Shown: in pieces, positions 46,590 to 56,074 of the stretch
Position numbering within the stretch: position 1 is the stretch's first letter
How the letters are laid out: each line of letters starts with the position of its first letter
DNA from: Glebionis coronaria
Taxonomy: Eukaryota; Streptophyta; Magnoliopsida; Asterales; Asteraceae
Reading direction: 5' to 3'
DNA: 64,000 nt
Assembly: GCA_025667525.1 (NCBI GenBank)
Contig: CM046875.1
Span: 288,256,140-288,320,139 of the forward strand
Translations under genes and position numbers: made by a program
The notes under the pieces: generated by a model
Seen by the model: the letters and a program-made list of their open reading frames with translations, nothing else
The model's database searches: none
Told to the model about the DNA's origin: nothing

Positions 46590-47790
46590 TTACATGGTTA
46601 TAAAGTAAACCATGCCCGAGAAAATTAATTCCCGTTGTTGAGTCAAAGCTTTCCGGTGAAATGCTTGACTTGAATAAGAAAATCGGGTTACTATCTGAAA
46701 TAATAACAAACCATTTTGAGCATGTTTTAAAACATTTGAACTTCTGCTCGAACTTTATTTACAACCCCGTGTCATTATTAAATGACATTTCTAGTATCGT
46801 AAATATTATCGATTCCAGAAGACATGCTCTTTTTATCAAAACATTTTTGAACACACAATTTTGAAAGATTTAGAAAAACCTTTTGAGAAATTCTCAAAAA
46901 ATTGTGTTCAAAGTTTTGAAAACCAATTACTTGAGCTTAAGATGTTGAATATCTTACGAAACGAGCTCAAGTCCGAGAAGTCGTAAACTTCCCGTTGTTA
47001 AGGATAAGTTTATCATCGGCGATAAACTTTCCTTTTAACTGAAGAACGAGTCCTAAGCTGACATTTACTTAGAAATCGTTTTCATGAGCTTGAAAAACTT
47101 AGAATGTTTTAACGTAAAGCTCATGACCGAGAAAGGTGAATTTCTCGTTATGAGGAAAAGTTCTCTTATTTAAAAGATTCACTTTCCTTTCTGAGCTTAA
47201 AACTTGGAATGTTTTAATACAAGCTCATGACCGAGAAAATTTAATTGCCCGTTACGAGGATAAGTTATCTTTAAAGATAACCCTTCCTAAAAATTGAATT
47301 CCGAGTTACAGTCTGATATTTAACTGTAAGTCATTCTGCATGAGCTAAAAAAAACTTCGAATGTTTTTAATATTAGCTCATGCCCGAGAAAAATTAATTT
47401 CTCGTTGTAAGGATAAGTTTATCATCGGCGATAAACTTTCCTTTATTTGAAGAACGGGTCATCATCTGATATTTAATGATGAGCCTTATACACGAGCTTA
47501 AAACCTTTGAATGGTTTTAGGATAAGCTCGTGTCCAAGAAAACTTAATTTCTTGTTAAGAGGGTAAGTTATCGTTGTGTGGATAAACTTCCCTGTCTCTG
47601 AAGTTCGGGTCGTCGTCTGTCATTTAACGAGGAGCCATTGTGCATGAGCTTAAAAACTTGGAATGTTTTTTATATAAGCTCATGCCCGAGAAAAATTAAT
47701 TTCTCGTTGTTAGGATAAGTTTACCATCGGCGATAAACTTTCCTTTCTCTAAAGATCGAGTTATAGTCTGTGATGTGACTATAAGTCCTG
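46590..47790 (-). repeat. Tandem array of covarying stem-loops, about 150-bp units
   Basis: Seven or eight units are visible. The six clearest begin near 46930, 47083, 47190, 47338, 47490 and 47641. Each has up to four hairpins in fixed order: A (CATGAGCTT..AAGCTCATG), B (CGAGAAA..TTTCTCG), C (GGATAAGTTTATC..GATAAACTTTCC) and D (e.g. TTACAGT..ACTGTAA around a CTGATATTT loop). Between units stems change on both sides: CATGAGC/GCTCATG versus CACGAGC/GCTCGTG; CGAGAAA/TTTCTCG versus CAAGAAA/TTTCTTG; TTACAGT/ACTGTAA versus TTATAGT/ACTATAA versus TCATCAT/ATGATGA. The array starts about 15 bases after the Gag stop in the element sense. Confidence 0.88.
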
Positions 47791-47803
47791 ATGCACTGTA
47801 AGC

Positions 47804-50032
47804 TTAACTGGAAATCCCTTGAGACACTTGTTTCTTAGATATCAGCTTCTTTAGCAACCAAACTCCGAGAGTGTCCTTAGTTGAGTGGTATACAATGATT
47901 GGACCGCTTCGTTCTTTTGGGACATTCTTTTTGGTACCTGCATTCTCATTAGGAGTTTGCATGCTTTGATATGGGTTAGCGATATCTATCTTAGAAGCAA
48001 GTGGGGGTTCACAATTTTCTTTTCTTGTGCTAGAGGTGACCTGAGGAGAGGATTCACTTGTCTTTGCTGGCAAACGTTTCCTTTTATAGAAAACCGTAAG
48101 TTCATGCTTAAGTGATGTATCATCCTTTTCAGTTTCCTCCCTAGTAGTCTTAGTAGAATCAGAGACTATCCTAGTTAAAGGGCACTCGTTTCCTACAAGA
48201 GTGAAAGTTCTACCAGTGGGGCGCCTCATTTTACCAATGGGTTTGATTTTAGCTATCCACTGGGTTTTAAGTCTAGAACGGGAGTTCACCTCATTAAGTA
48301 ATTTCTTGACACAAGAATCATGATTGGCTTTAAAGACACATTTCCTACATGTTTTACAAGTAGCATATTTAATGTCCGAGTAAGATCTAGAATTCCTAGA
48401 TGATTGATTGATGTTCCTAGGATATGACATGCTACGGTTAGCAGTGTTGGGTAATCTAGAAGACATCTCACTAGGTTTAAAATTCTTATTTCTTACTTGT
48501 GTCTTTTGAATAGCATCCCTTAGACCAAGTTTATGGTGAACGTCAGTTGAACTAGTTCTAGACGTGTTCTTTGGGTTATGTCTAGGGAGACTAGATGCAA
48601 TCATGTGATTAGGTCTTGCAAAAGCTGTTTTAGTCACATTGGGCCTAGATGGTGGAGTGACTGGTCTAGAAAGATGAACCATATCAACTTGGGAGGCAAA
48701 CCGCGGTCTCGAGGATTGAGGTCGCTCGGATCTAAATGCAGTCGGTTGTCTGACGAACTGATTTGTAGGCGGTTTCCCCAAGATTGATGGTTTTTCAAGC
48801 TTAGTGTCCACACTAATTCCTTTAGTTTTCCGTAACTCGTTTTTCAGAGCCGCTATAGCAAAGACCTTTTCCTGTACTTGAGCCTTTAAAGTCTCATTCT
48901 CTTTGAGCAATTCATCTTGGGATGCCAACTTAGATTCAAGCGACTTAATTTGTCTCACAAAATTATCTTTTTCAGCTTTAGAATTTTGAATTTTTTGATT
49001 TAATTTTCTTTCTAGAATAACGTTTGAATTTTCAAGTTTTTCAAAATACTTTTCAAATTTATCCGTTTTCTTCGAAAATTCATTTTTGGCATCCTCAAGA
49101 GCTTTAGATTGCTGAGCTAAAATCGTTTCAAGCTCTTTAATCTTGGAATCAGAATCGGTTAGAGAAGCAGTCATAAAGCATTTATTATGATGAACTATAG
49201 CATTCTGAAAAATTTCTCCCCTATTTTGACTCACATCGGATGAATCTGAAGTGGTAAAACTATCACCCTTTTCCATCCCATGTTTGTCATAATTAGGTTC
49301 GGAATGCGCAACATGCGGTGGTTCATCAGCATAGACATCATATACCACATTCCTTTGTACCGTGTTTGTAGACTCTTCGTCAGATACAGGTATGGTGGCA
49401 TCAATCCCTGACATGCTGCTTGTATCATGCTTTCCTCCCGAATCCTTGCTCTTGCAATCTTTAGGCTCCAAGTTTTCAACCGTATGATCATTCTCCTCTT
49501 GCATCTGCATCGTAGATTCTTGCACTCCATTATCATACTCTTTCTGAAGTTGAGATCTTTCATAAATCGAAGACGAGACCGATGTCATTAATTTCAACAA
49601 TGTACCACGGAACTCTTTAATTTTCGTTTGTGTGTACTGAAGAAATGATTGACATATCCCTGAATTGTCAGACTTAAAAATGTTGAATTTGAAGAAGTGC
49701 GTAAGTTGTGTCACTAGAGCTTGATATGCAGATGCTGATGCAGAGTGATTAAAGTCTTCTTTGTGAAGTTGCTCAACTAGTTGGTTCAAGTTGAGGAATA
49801 TGGAATCGATGAATATATAACGATCTTGACCGAAGAGTGTCAAAAATTCGCTTCCTCCTTGAAACCAAGAAATGGTCACTAGATGAGACTGGAGTAGTCG
49901 AAAGAACGTTATACCACTTTCTCTAGCTGTGTTTTGCATGAGATGCAAGTCTCCCTCTCGAGATGTCGAATTCAACGAATCCATTGAAAAACGATGATAA
50001 ATGAAAGTAAGGATTACTTGTCGATCGATCAA
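47804..50032 (-). CDS. gag: Gag-like protein of the gag-only element (742 codons, open)
   Basis: This is the only long intact frame in the window. Residues 1-16 may be extra; Met17 (MDSLNSTSREGD) is an equally good start. A helical N-terminal part (about 20-160) is followed by an acidic, Ser-rich stretch, a long coiled coil (292-404, ELETILAQQSKALEDAKNEF onward), a basic Pro/Arg-rich part (about 410-545), and a Cys cluster C559, C562, C565, H571, C574 (CKTCRKC..NHDSC). Then come a PTGRTFTLVGNECPLTRI block (605-622) and an NPYQ-containing tail. The second half resembles the linker between Gag and protease in autonomous Asteraceae Copia elements; no UBN2 capsid domain is evident. It probably binds element RNA or interacts with the partner's Gag, but that is inference. 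Confidence 0.75.
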   Translation of the reverse strand: MIDRQVILTFIYHRFSMDSLNSTSREGDLHLMQNTARESGITFFRLLQSHLVTISWFQGGSEFLTLFGQDRYIFIDSIFLNLNQLVEQLHKEDFNHSASASAYQALVTQLTHFFKFNIFKSDNSGICQSFLQYTQTKIKEFRGTLLKLMTSVSSSIYERSQLQKEYDNGVQESTMQMQEENDHTVENLEPKDCKSKDSGGKHDTSSMSGIDATIPVSDEESTNTVQRNVVYDVYADEPPHVAHSEPNYDKHGMEKGDSFTTSDSSDVSQNRGEIFQNAIVHHNKCFMTASLTDSDSKIKELETILAQQSKALEDAKNEFSKKTDKFEKYFEKLENSNVILERKLNQKIQNSKAEKDNFVRQIKSLESKLASQDELLKENETLKAQVQEKVFAIAALKNELRKTKGISVDTKLEKPSILGKPPTNQFVRQPTAFRSERPQSSRPRFASQVDMVHLSRPVTPPSRPNVTKTAFARPNHMIASSLPRHNPKNTSRTSSTDVHHKLGLRDAIQKTQVRNKNFKPSEMSSRLPNTANRSMSYPRNINQSSRNSRSYSDIKYATCKTCRKCVFKANHDSCVKKLLNEVNSRSRLKTQWIAKIKPIGKMRRPTGRTFTLVGNECPLTRIVSDSTKTTREETEKDDTSLKHELTVFYKRKRLPAKTSESSPQVTSSTRKENCEPPLASKIDIANPYQSMQTPNENAGTKKNVPKERSGPIIVYHSTKDTLGVWLLKKLISKKQVSQGISS

Positions 50033-50139
50033 TGAAAGAAAGTAATTGTGTTTGTTGTTGTGAGTAGAAGTCGAGAAATAATGTTAAAATCCCCTAATAA
50101 TCCTCTAGTTCTACGTTTTTGAAAAAATCTTGAAATACT

Positions 50140-50580
50140 TGTCACTGTATCGGAATCCTCAAATTTAATCCGTCGGAATACCCATCGGAATAACCATCGG
50201 AATATCCTATCGGAAAGTCTGTCGGAATGTGGATTGGAATACCTGTCGGAATATTAATGTTTAAACCATCGGAATACTCATCGCAATACCCATCGCAATA
50301 CCCATCGTAATATTACCCATCGGAATGTTTGATCTCAATAACTGTCGGAATGTGTTGTGATCGCAATGTTCCGTCGGAATGTTCAGATCGGAATGTTCAG
50401 ATCGAAATATGGTTGAAACAAATTTGGCAGAGTAACGACTCAAAGATCCCTTAAACCCGTCGGAATCCCAGATCGCAATGCTTGATCGGAATGCCCAGAT
50501 CGGAATAAGGTGTCGTAATACAGTGATCTCAATGTGGAACCAACTGGTTATTGCGATCAAATTCCTCTCAGTTGTACTTT
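50140..50580 (-). repeat. Array of about 25 ATTCCGAT/ATTGCGAT words in the leader
   Basis: On the plus strand (a/g)tcggaat, (a/g)tcgcaat and close variants (tcgtaat, tctcaat, tcgaaat) occur about 25 times in 430 bp, spaced irregularly at about 10-30 bases. In the element sense they lie between the PBS and the Gag start. The words match those in the Athila LTR at 6005-6365. Confidence 0.85.
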
Positions 50581-50817
50581 CCGATGGTGACCTTTGCTAG
50601 AATTTCGGAATGATGAAAAACCAAGATATTTTGAACGATTGATCCAAGAAAGTTTGTGTTTTTAACCAAAACCAAGATACCAAAATCACTACAACAAATA
50701 ACTAGATAACGTATATCAAGATTAAAGCATAAAAACACAAAAAAAAAAAATTGGACGTGGGTATGGATGATCAAAACACAAAATCAAGAACACAAGAACA
50801 AAACCAATCAAACCAAG

Positions 50818-50829
50818 GCTCTGATACCA
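50818..50829 (-). promoter_or_regulatory. Primer-binding site, tRNA-Met type
   Basis: The minus strand reads TGGTATCAGAGCCTTGGTT, two bases after the 5' LTR end. The 12-base core is perfect. Confidence 0.88.
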
Positions 50830-50831
50830 TT

Positions 50832-51123
50832 TGTAGGTCCTCGGAATCCTTGGATTATCCTTGTGTTTTGATTATCTAAAGAGATAGAAAGATAGATGAA
50901 GATGTAGAGAGAGAAACTAGAGAAATGTTGGAGAGAATAAGAAGTATTAGATTGAAGTGTGAAAATGACCAACCCCTCCTAACATGCTAGGAGGGGATAT
51001 ATATAGCCCACCCTACATGTGGGCTATATGGACTATACATTTACTAAGTGGATCACGAGACCATTACATAATTATCGTTGGAGCGACCGATCCTTCATAA
51101 ATACGTAAAACGTATTTCCAACA
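50832..51123 (-). repeat. 5' LTR of the gag-only element (292 bp)
   Basis: Identical to the 3' LTR except at two sites. In the element sense the TATA box is flanked at once by two stem-loops, AGCCCAC/GTGGGCT (51005-51025) and CCCCTCCT/AGGAGGGG (50973-50996). Confidence 0.93.
50997..51004 (-). promoter_or_regulatory. TATA box between two hairpins
   Basis: TATATATA lies exactly between the perfect stems at 50973-50996 and 51005-51025. The copy in the other LTR is at 43852-43859. Confidence 0.6.
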
Positions 51124-53094
51124 ATTGTTTAGTGACAATGATGCCTTCTCATTCTTTGCTGGACAAGACAACAGGCCAAGATTAACTCTCAATGACTTGT
51201 TCCAAATGGATGATGCTGATGTTGAAGAGATGGATCTTAAATGGCAAGCTGCTATGGTGTCAGTAAGATCTAACAGGTTCTTCAAGAAGACTAGAAGAAA
51301 AATGACTGTTGATCCTAATGAGCCATTAGGATATGACAAGTCTAAAGTTGAATGCTATAACTGTGGAAGGAATGGACACTTTGCAAGAGAACGTAATAGA
51401 GATAAAGCTGAGACTAGCAATCTGAAGTCCAAGAACAGCTATAGAACCAGTCCAAGAATAACTGAAAGCTTTCCAAGAAGAAACAACAGGAGTCCTAAAG
51501 GAACCAAAGAATTGGTTACTGTAGATGGAGTGGTGAATTGGGTAGAAGAAGAAGAAGAAGAAGAGCTTGGATTAATGGCTCTCTCACATGAAGATATTGA
51601 GGTACACCCTTGTTCTAAAGATTGTATTCTTAAATTTAATAGTCTAAAAGTAGAACTAGAGGAACAGTATCAAAAGGTTAACACATGCACCGTAGAAGTA
51701 GAGGCTTTCGAACAGGGTGTTATTAAACTAGAAGATAATATAGTTTTGTACAAAAAGGCTCAACAAAACTATGAAGAGAAAATTAGGATTTTGACTCTTC
51801 AAATGAGGGAAAAGATGTGGAAATAAAAGCTTTCGAAAGACAACTTTTAAAAATAAGTTCAGAAAATGAAGCTTTAAAAACCAGTCTTTGTAAAGAGAGG
51901 GAAGTGATTAGTCAATGGCAACAATCCTCTAAGGGATTGGGAAAATTGATTAATTCACAAATGGGGTATTATGATAAAACACGCATAGGATATATTGAGG
52001 ATCAACCTGGGATAACCTTAACTAACTAGGACTTATCAACAAGGATTTTTGATAGTTCTGGTGAGGTAGATGATACACCTGAAAATGATAGATATGATGA
52101 AGGAATGAAGGTAGTTCCTCCACCAGTATCTGGAATTTTCATGCCCCCTTGTAATGATACTAGTATAGAGTTAGAAGAACCTAAGATTAATAATGTATTT
52201 AACTCTAGTACTGTGTCTCAAGAAAATACTGATGTGACCAAGAATCTTGTTTATCCAGCTTTAATGAACAACTTTATTTCTGAGGAATCTAAGACTAGTT
52301 CTGCTCCCAAGCAGGTAAAAACTCCTAGCAAGATGTTGGAAAACAATGAACAACGTACTAAAACCAAAAGGGCTAGGCTAGGTTTTGAAAAAGTAAAGTC
52401 AAAACAACCTTTTGGGTCTTCTTTAAGAAGAAAAGGATGTTATGTTTGTGGTAGTCTAAGTCATTTTATCAAAGACTGTACATTACATGAAGATAAAATT
52501 GTGAAACAGAAGGCTACACAAAGGGTCATGAAAAACAGTAATGTGAAAAATGCACAGGGTTATAGGAAACAGAAACATAAAGATGACAAACCTAAGCTTG
52601 ATCACACAAGGATAGTTAAACAGGTTAAAGATAATCCTACCAAAAGTTTTGTTCCTAGGGCAGTACTTATGAAGCAAGGACTTGTATCCTTAAAGTCTGG
52701 TAAACCAAGTACCGGCAAGCCTAAATCTACAAGTACTGGTAGACCAAACTCAAGTACTGTTGGTTTAAAGTCTGTAAAACCAATGTTCTCCAAGACTTCT
52801 AAGAAAGTTTTTGAAACAGTTAAAACACCTAGAAGTAAGGACAAGAACAAACCAGTACAAATGTGGGTTCCTAAAAGAGTTATACCATGTGTTAAAACAA
52901 GTACCGCTAAAGCAGTACTTAAGTCAAAGAAGTTAAAGCACATAGAGTCACCCTATGAATTTGACTACATAAATGAAACCATGAAGTATAAGAGTAAAAG
53001 TAGCATTACTGGAAATGCTTCAGTACAAACTCTTAAGTGTGTAGGTCCCACAAGATCCGAGCCAAATGTGGCTTGGGTCCCTGTTAAAAACTAA
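51124..53094 (+). pseudogene. gag: Copia Gag, 3' part, with two zinc knuckles
   Basis: This continues the frame of 42693-43686 after the ATTGT target copy. The first part has a CYNCGRNGHFARER zinc knuckle (about 51355-51395) whose last Cys is Arg. An acidic EEEEEEEL run and a coiled coil (about 51640-51960) follow, broken by a one-base shift near 51812 and by TAG at 52027-52029. The second part (52105-53094) has an intact CYVCGSLSHFIKDC knuckle (about 52438-52480) and long Lys/Ser-rich basic sequence with AAGTACYGCT words. It ends in two adjacent stops, TAA-TGA (53092-53097). It would package element RNA. Confidence 0.8.
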
Positions 53095-53109
53095 TGAGTT
53101 TTTATTTGT

Positions 53110-53916
53110 ATGCAGGGGCATCTCATTAATGAATTAAAAGATAAAGGAATTGTAGATAGTGGATGCTCAAGACACATGACAGGGAACAAAGATTTTCTTG
53201 TTGAATTTGAAGAATTCAGAGGAGGTCTAGTAGCCTTTGGGGGTAGCAAAGGTAGAATCACTGGCAAAGGGAAAATCAACACAGGAAAGTTGGAGTTTGA
53301 AAATTTTTTATTTGTAAAAGAATTGAATGAGTTCAATCTCTTTTCTGTATCACAAATGTGTGATAAGAAGAACAAGGTGCTATTCACAGACAAAGACTGC
53401 TTGGTATTGTCCAAAGACTTTGAGATGCCCAAGGAATCTCAAATACTGCTTAAAGTACCCAGGCAAGAAAATATGTACACCTTTAATCTTCACACTATTA
53501 CTCCAACAGGTGGTATTACATGTTTGCTAGCTAAGGCTTCTTTAGATGAGTCAAACTTATGGCATAGAAGGTTAGGTCATGTGAATTTCAAGAATCTTAA
53601 TAGATTGGTAAAAAGGAATTTGGTTAGAGGTCTACCTAACAAATCTTTTCAAAATGATTTCACATGTGTTGCTTGTCAAAAAGGTAAACAACATAGAGCC
53701 TCTTGTAAGACCAAGACTGTAAACACTGTGACAAAACCTTTGCATCTCTTGCATATGGATTTATTTGGTCCAGTTTCTATCAGAAGCATTAGCCATAAGA
53801 CCTTTTGTCTAGTCATAACTGATGATTATAGTAGATTCAGTTGGGTTTTATTTTTAGCTCTTAAAAGTGAAACAAGTGAATTACTAAAGGACTTTATCAC
53901 TTTAGTTGAAAAGTAG
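53110..53916 (+). pseudogene. pol: Copia protease and integrase N-terminal half
   Basis: This is in the same frame as Gag beyond the double stop. IVDSGCSRHMTGN holds the protease active-site Asp (DSG). About 130 codons on is the GAG-pre-integrase zinc-binding block with LWHRRLGHVNFKNL and CVACQKGK. The integrase core starts with LHMDLFGPV (first Asp) and ITDDYSRFSW. TAG at 53914-53916 interrupts between the first and second catalytic residues. Protease would release the mature proteins, and integrase would join cDNA to host DNA. Confidence 0.88.
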
Positions 53917-54705
53917 TTCACTAAACATGTTTTAATCATTAGGACTGATAACGGAACAGAATTTAAGAATGCTGATTTTGATGAATTCTGTAGGTCTAAA
54001 GGAATTAAGAGGCAACTTAGTAATCCTAGAACTCCACAACAGAATGGAGTAGCTGAAAGGAAGAATAGGACATTAATTGAGGCTGCTAGAACTATGCTGG
54101 CTGATTCACTTTTGCCAAATACCTTTTGGGCAGAAGCAATCAATACTGCATGCTATGTGTTAAATAGAGTCCTAGTAACTAAGCCTCAAAACAAAACACC
54201 TTATGAACTCTTGACAAATGTAAAGCCTAACATAAGTCATTTAAAGCCTTTTGGGTGTCATGTGTCCATACTAAATACTCTTGATTATTTGGGAAAGTTT
54301 GATCGAAAGTCTGATCCAGGATATCTTGTAGGATATTCATTGCAAAGTAAAGCATATAGGGTTTACAATTTGGCAACTAAGAAAGTTGAAGAAAATGCTC
54401 ATGTCAATTTCTTAGAAAATAAACCCAATGTTCCAGGAATAGGTTATGCTTGGATGTTTGATTTAGACTATCTAACTAACTCCATGGATTACTACTCTTT
54501 GCAAAAGGATTGTCAAATTAACAATGCAGGTGAGGAGTCAAGTGCAACTAATGCAGGTACTCAAGAAGATGTTTCTTCATCAGATGATGATATTCATATC
54601 TATGTGCCAAACATGCCTACTATTACTCCCATGTCTGCAACTCCCAAGAAGCAAACCGTGCCATCAAATGATGATCAAGCCTCCCAGGAGCTTCAGAGGC
54701 TTTAA
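53917..54705 (+). pseudogene. pol: Copia integrase, C-terminal half
   Basis: Same frame as the preceding segment. RTDNGTEF carries the second Asp and PQQNGVAERKNRTL the Glu of the D,D35,E triad. Then come MLADSLLPNTFWAEA, the PYELL and KPFGCHVSIL blocks, GKFDRKSDPGYLVGYS, and a C-terminal YNLATKKVEE region. TAA at 54703-54705 ends it inside the low-complexity linker before RT. Only two stops separate protease from the end of integrase, so decay is moderate. Confidence 0.88.
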
Positions 54706-55699
54706 GATCAAGAAAAGAATGCTACATCTGCTAATAAGCATTCAGGAGAAGAATCTTTTGAGTCACAACACTCAGCAGTACATACTATACCTAGCGGTAC
54801 TTCCTCTGCAAGTACTGCTAAGTCAAAATCTGCTAAATCTGCTGACTCACTAGAAGAGTTTTTGCAAGCATTGGACGATGAAGACTTATATGCCAGTCTA
54901 GCTGAAGGAATCTTCTCCAAAGCTTTCTATGATGAGCAGGGTGCAGTAACTCATTTCAACAATTTGGAAACTGAAATTCCAGTCAGTTCTATTCCCACTC
55001 ATAAAGTCAACAACAACCATCCTACTACACAGATTATTGGTGATCCAAAATTTGTTGTACAAACCAGAAGACAACTGCAAACCAATATTGAAACTCATGC
55101 ACTAGTGAGTTATGTCAAACAACAACAGAGGACAAATCATAAAGATACTCAGCATTGTTTGTTTGCCTGTTTCTTATCACAAGTAGAGCCCAAAAATATC
55201 TCTCAGGCTCTTGATGAAGAAAGTTGGGTGGATGCCATGCAAGAAGAATTAACACGATTTGAGCTACAAAAGGTTTGGATTCTTGTGGATCTTCCCTCAG
55301 GTAAAAGAGTCATTGGTACTAGATGGGTCTTCAGGAACAAGAAGGATTAAAGAGGGGTTGTTGTGAGGAACAAGGCAAGACTTGTTGCTCAAGGCTACAG
55401 ACAGGAAGAAGGGATAGACTATGATGAGGTTTTTGTACCAGTGGCAAGGATAGAAGCCATTAGGTTATTTTAACCTTTGCATCATATATGGGATTTATAG
55501 TCTATCAAATGGATGTGAAAATTGCCTTTCTATATGGTACTATTTCAGAGGAGGTATATGTCTCACAACCTCTAGGTTTTGTAGATCCTAAATTCCCCAA
55601 TAGAGTCTACAAAGTTATCAAAGCACTTTATGGTCTGCATCAAGCTCTAAGAGCCTGGTATGCAACTTTATCCAACTCTCTGCTAGAACATGGATATAG
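54706..55699 (+). pseudogene. pol: IN-RT linker and N-terminal half of Copia RT
   Basis: The frame continues through an acidic linker (EFLQALDDEDLY) to the Copia RT start, with EESWVDAMQEELTRFE and KRVIGTRWVFRNKKD. TAA at 55348-55350 follows, then [20 protein letters not shown] one-base deletion near 55472 shifts the frame before YQMDVKIAFLYGTI (first RT Asp region) and YKVIKALYGLHQA. The run stops at HGY, where the element at 55700 is inserted, and picks up at 58973. The palm active site lies beyond the insertion. Confidence 0.86.
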
Positions 55700-56060
55700 T
55701 GTTGGGACTTAGATATCTTGAGTTGATATGACAAAACAAGATGAAGGACCTAGTAGTAATATGTTAGCTTAGTAAGTAAGCTAGGGTTGTGATGTAACCC
55801 TAGTCCCTCTATTATATAAAGAGGGTACCACCTTGGTTGTTATTCATTCATTCACAAACAATGTAAACCATAGGTGTGTGTGTGTTCTCCTGGTGTCAAG
55901 CCTATTAGGCACCAGGAGTAGTAGTTAATAGCATTATTAATAGTAATCTTTATTAGTGAAAGCCTTGTTCTTGGTTATGATTGTGTTTATTATGATTCTG
56001 CTGTGCATTTACAATCATGATCATGATATCCCAGATGAGTCTAGATCCTTGGACTCAACA
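55700..56060 (+). repeat. 5' LTR of the non-coding Copia element (361 bp)
   Basis: Starts TGTTGGGAC and ends GACTCAACA. It contains TATATAAA (55813-55820) in the loop of CCCTCT/AGAGGG (55805-55825), a TAGGGTT/AACCCTA stem just upstream, and a long hairpin CTCCTGGTG/CACCAGGAG with inner GCCT/AGGC (55887-55918) downstream. Confidence 0.92.
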
Positions 56061-56062
56061 AG

Positions 56063-56074
56063 TGGTATCAGAGC
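56063..56074 (+). promoter_or_regulatory. Primer-binding site, tRNA-Met type, in a hairpin loop
   Basis: TGGTATCAGAGC is bracketed by CAACAAG and CTTGTTG, as at 42619. The outer parts come from the LTR end and the leader. Confidence 0.88.

Larger units (their letters stand above)
43687..51123 (-). mobile_element. Gag-only LTR retrotransposon (TR-GAG type), TSD ATTGT
   Basis: A complete 7437-bp insertion on the minus strand: 5' LTR 51123-50832, PBS 50829-50818, leader with a word array, one 742-codon Gag-like ORF (50032-47804), a 1.2-kb hairpin array, 2.5 kb of non-coding sequence, two PPT copies, 3' LTR 43978-43687. Perfect ATTGT duplications lie at 43682-43686 and 51124-51128. The LTRs are 292 bp each and differ at two sites. 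No protease, integrase or RT is seen, so it depends on an autonomous Copia partner. Confidence 0.93.

Noticed and set aside
47804..50032. Host gene for a coiled-coil protein
   Set aside because: The frame is bounded by LTRs with a PBS and TSD, and its second half resembles Copia Gag linkers.
50140..50580. CRISPR-like regularly repeated array
   Set aside because: The words are 7-9 bases long with irregular spacing, no spacer structure, in a plant retroelement leader. The same holds for 6005-6365.
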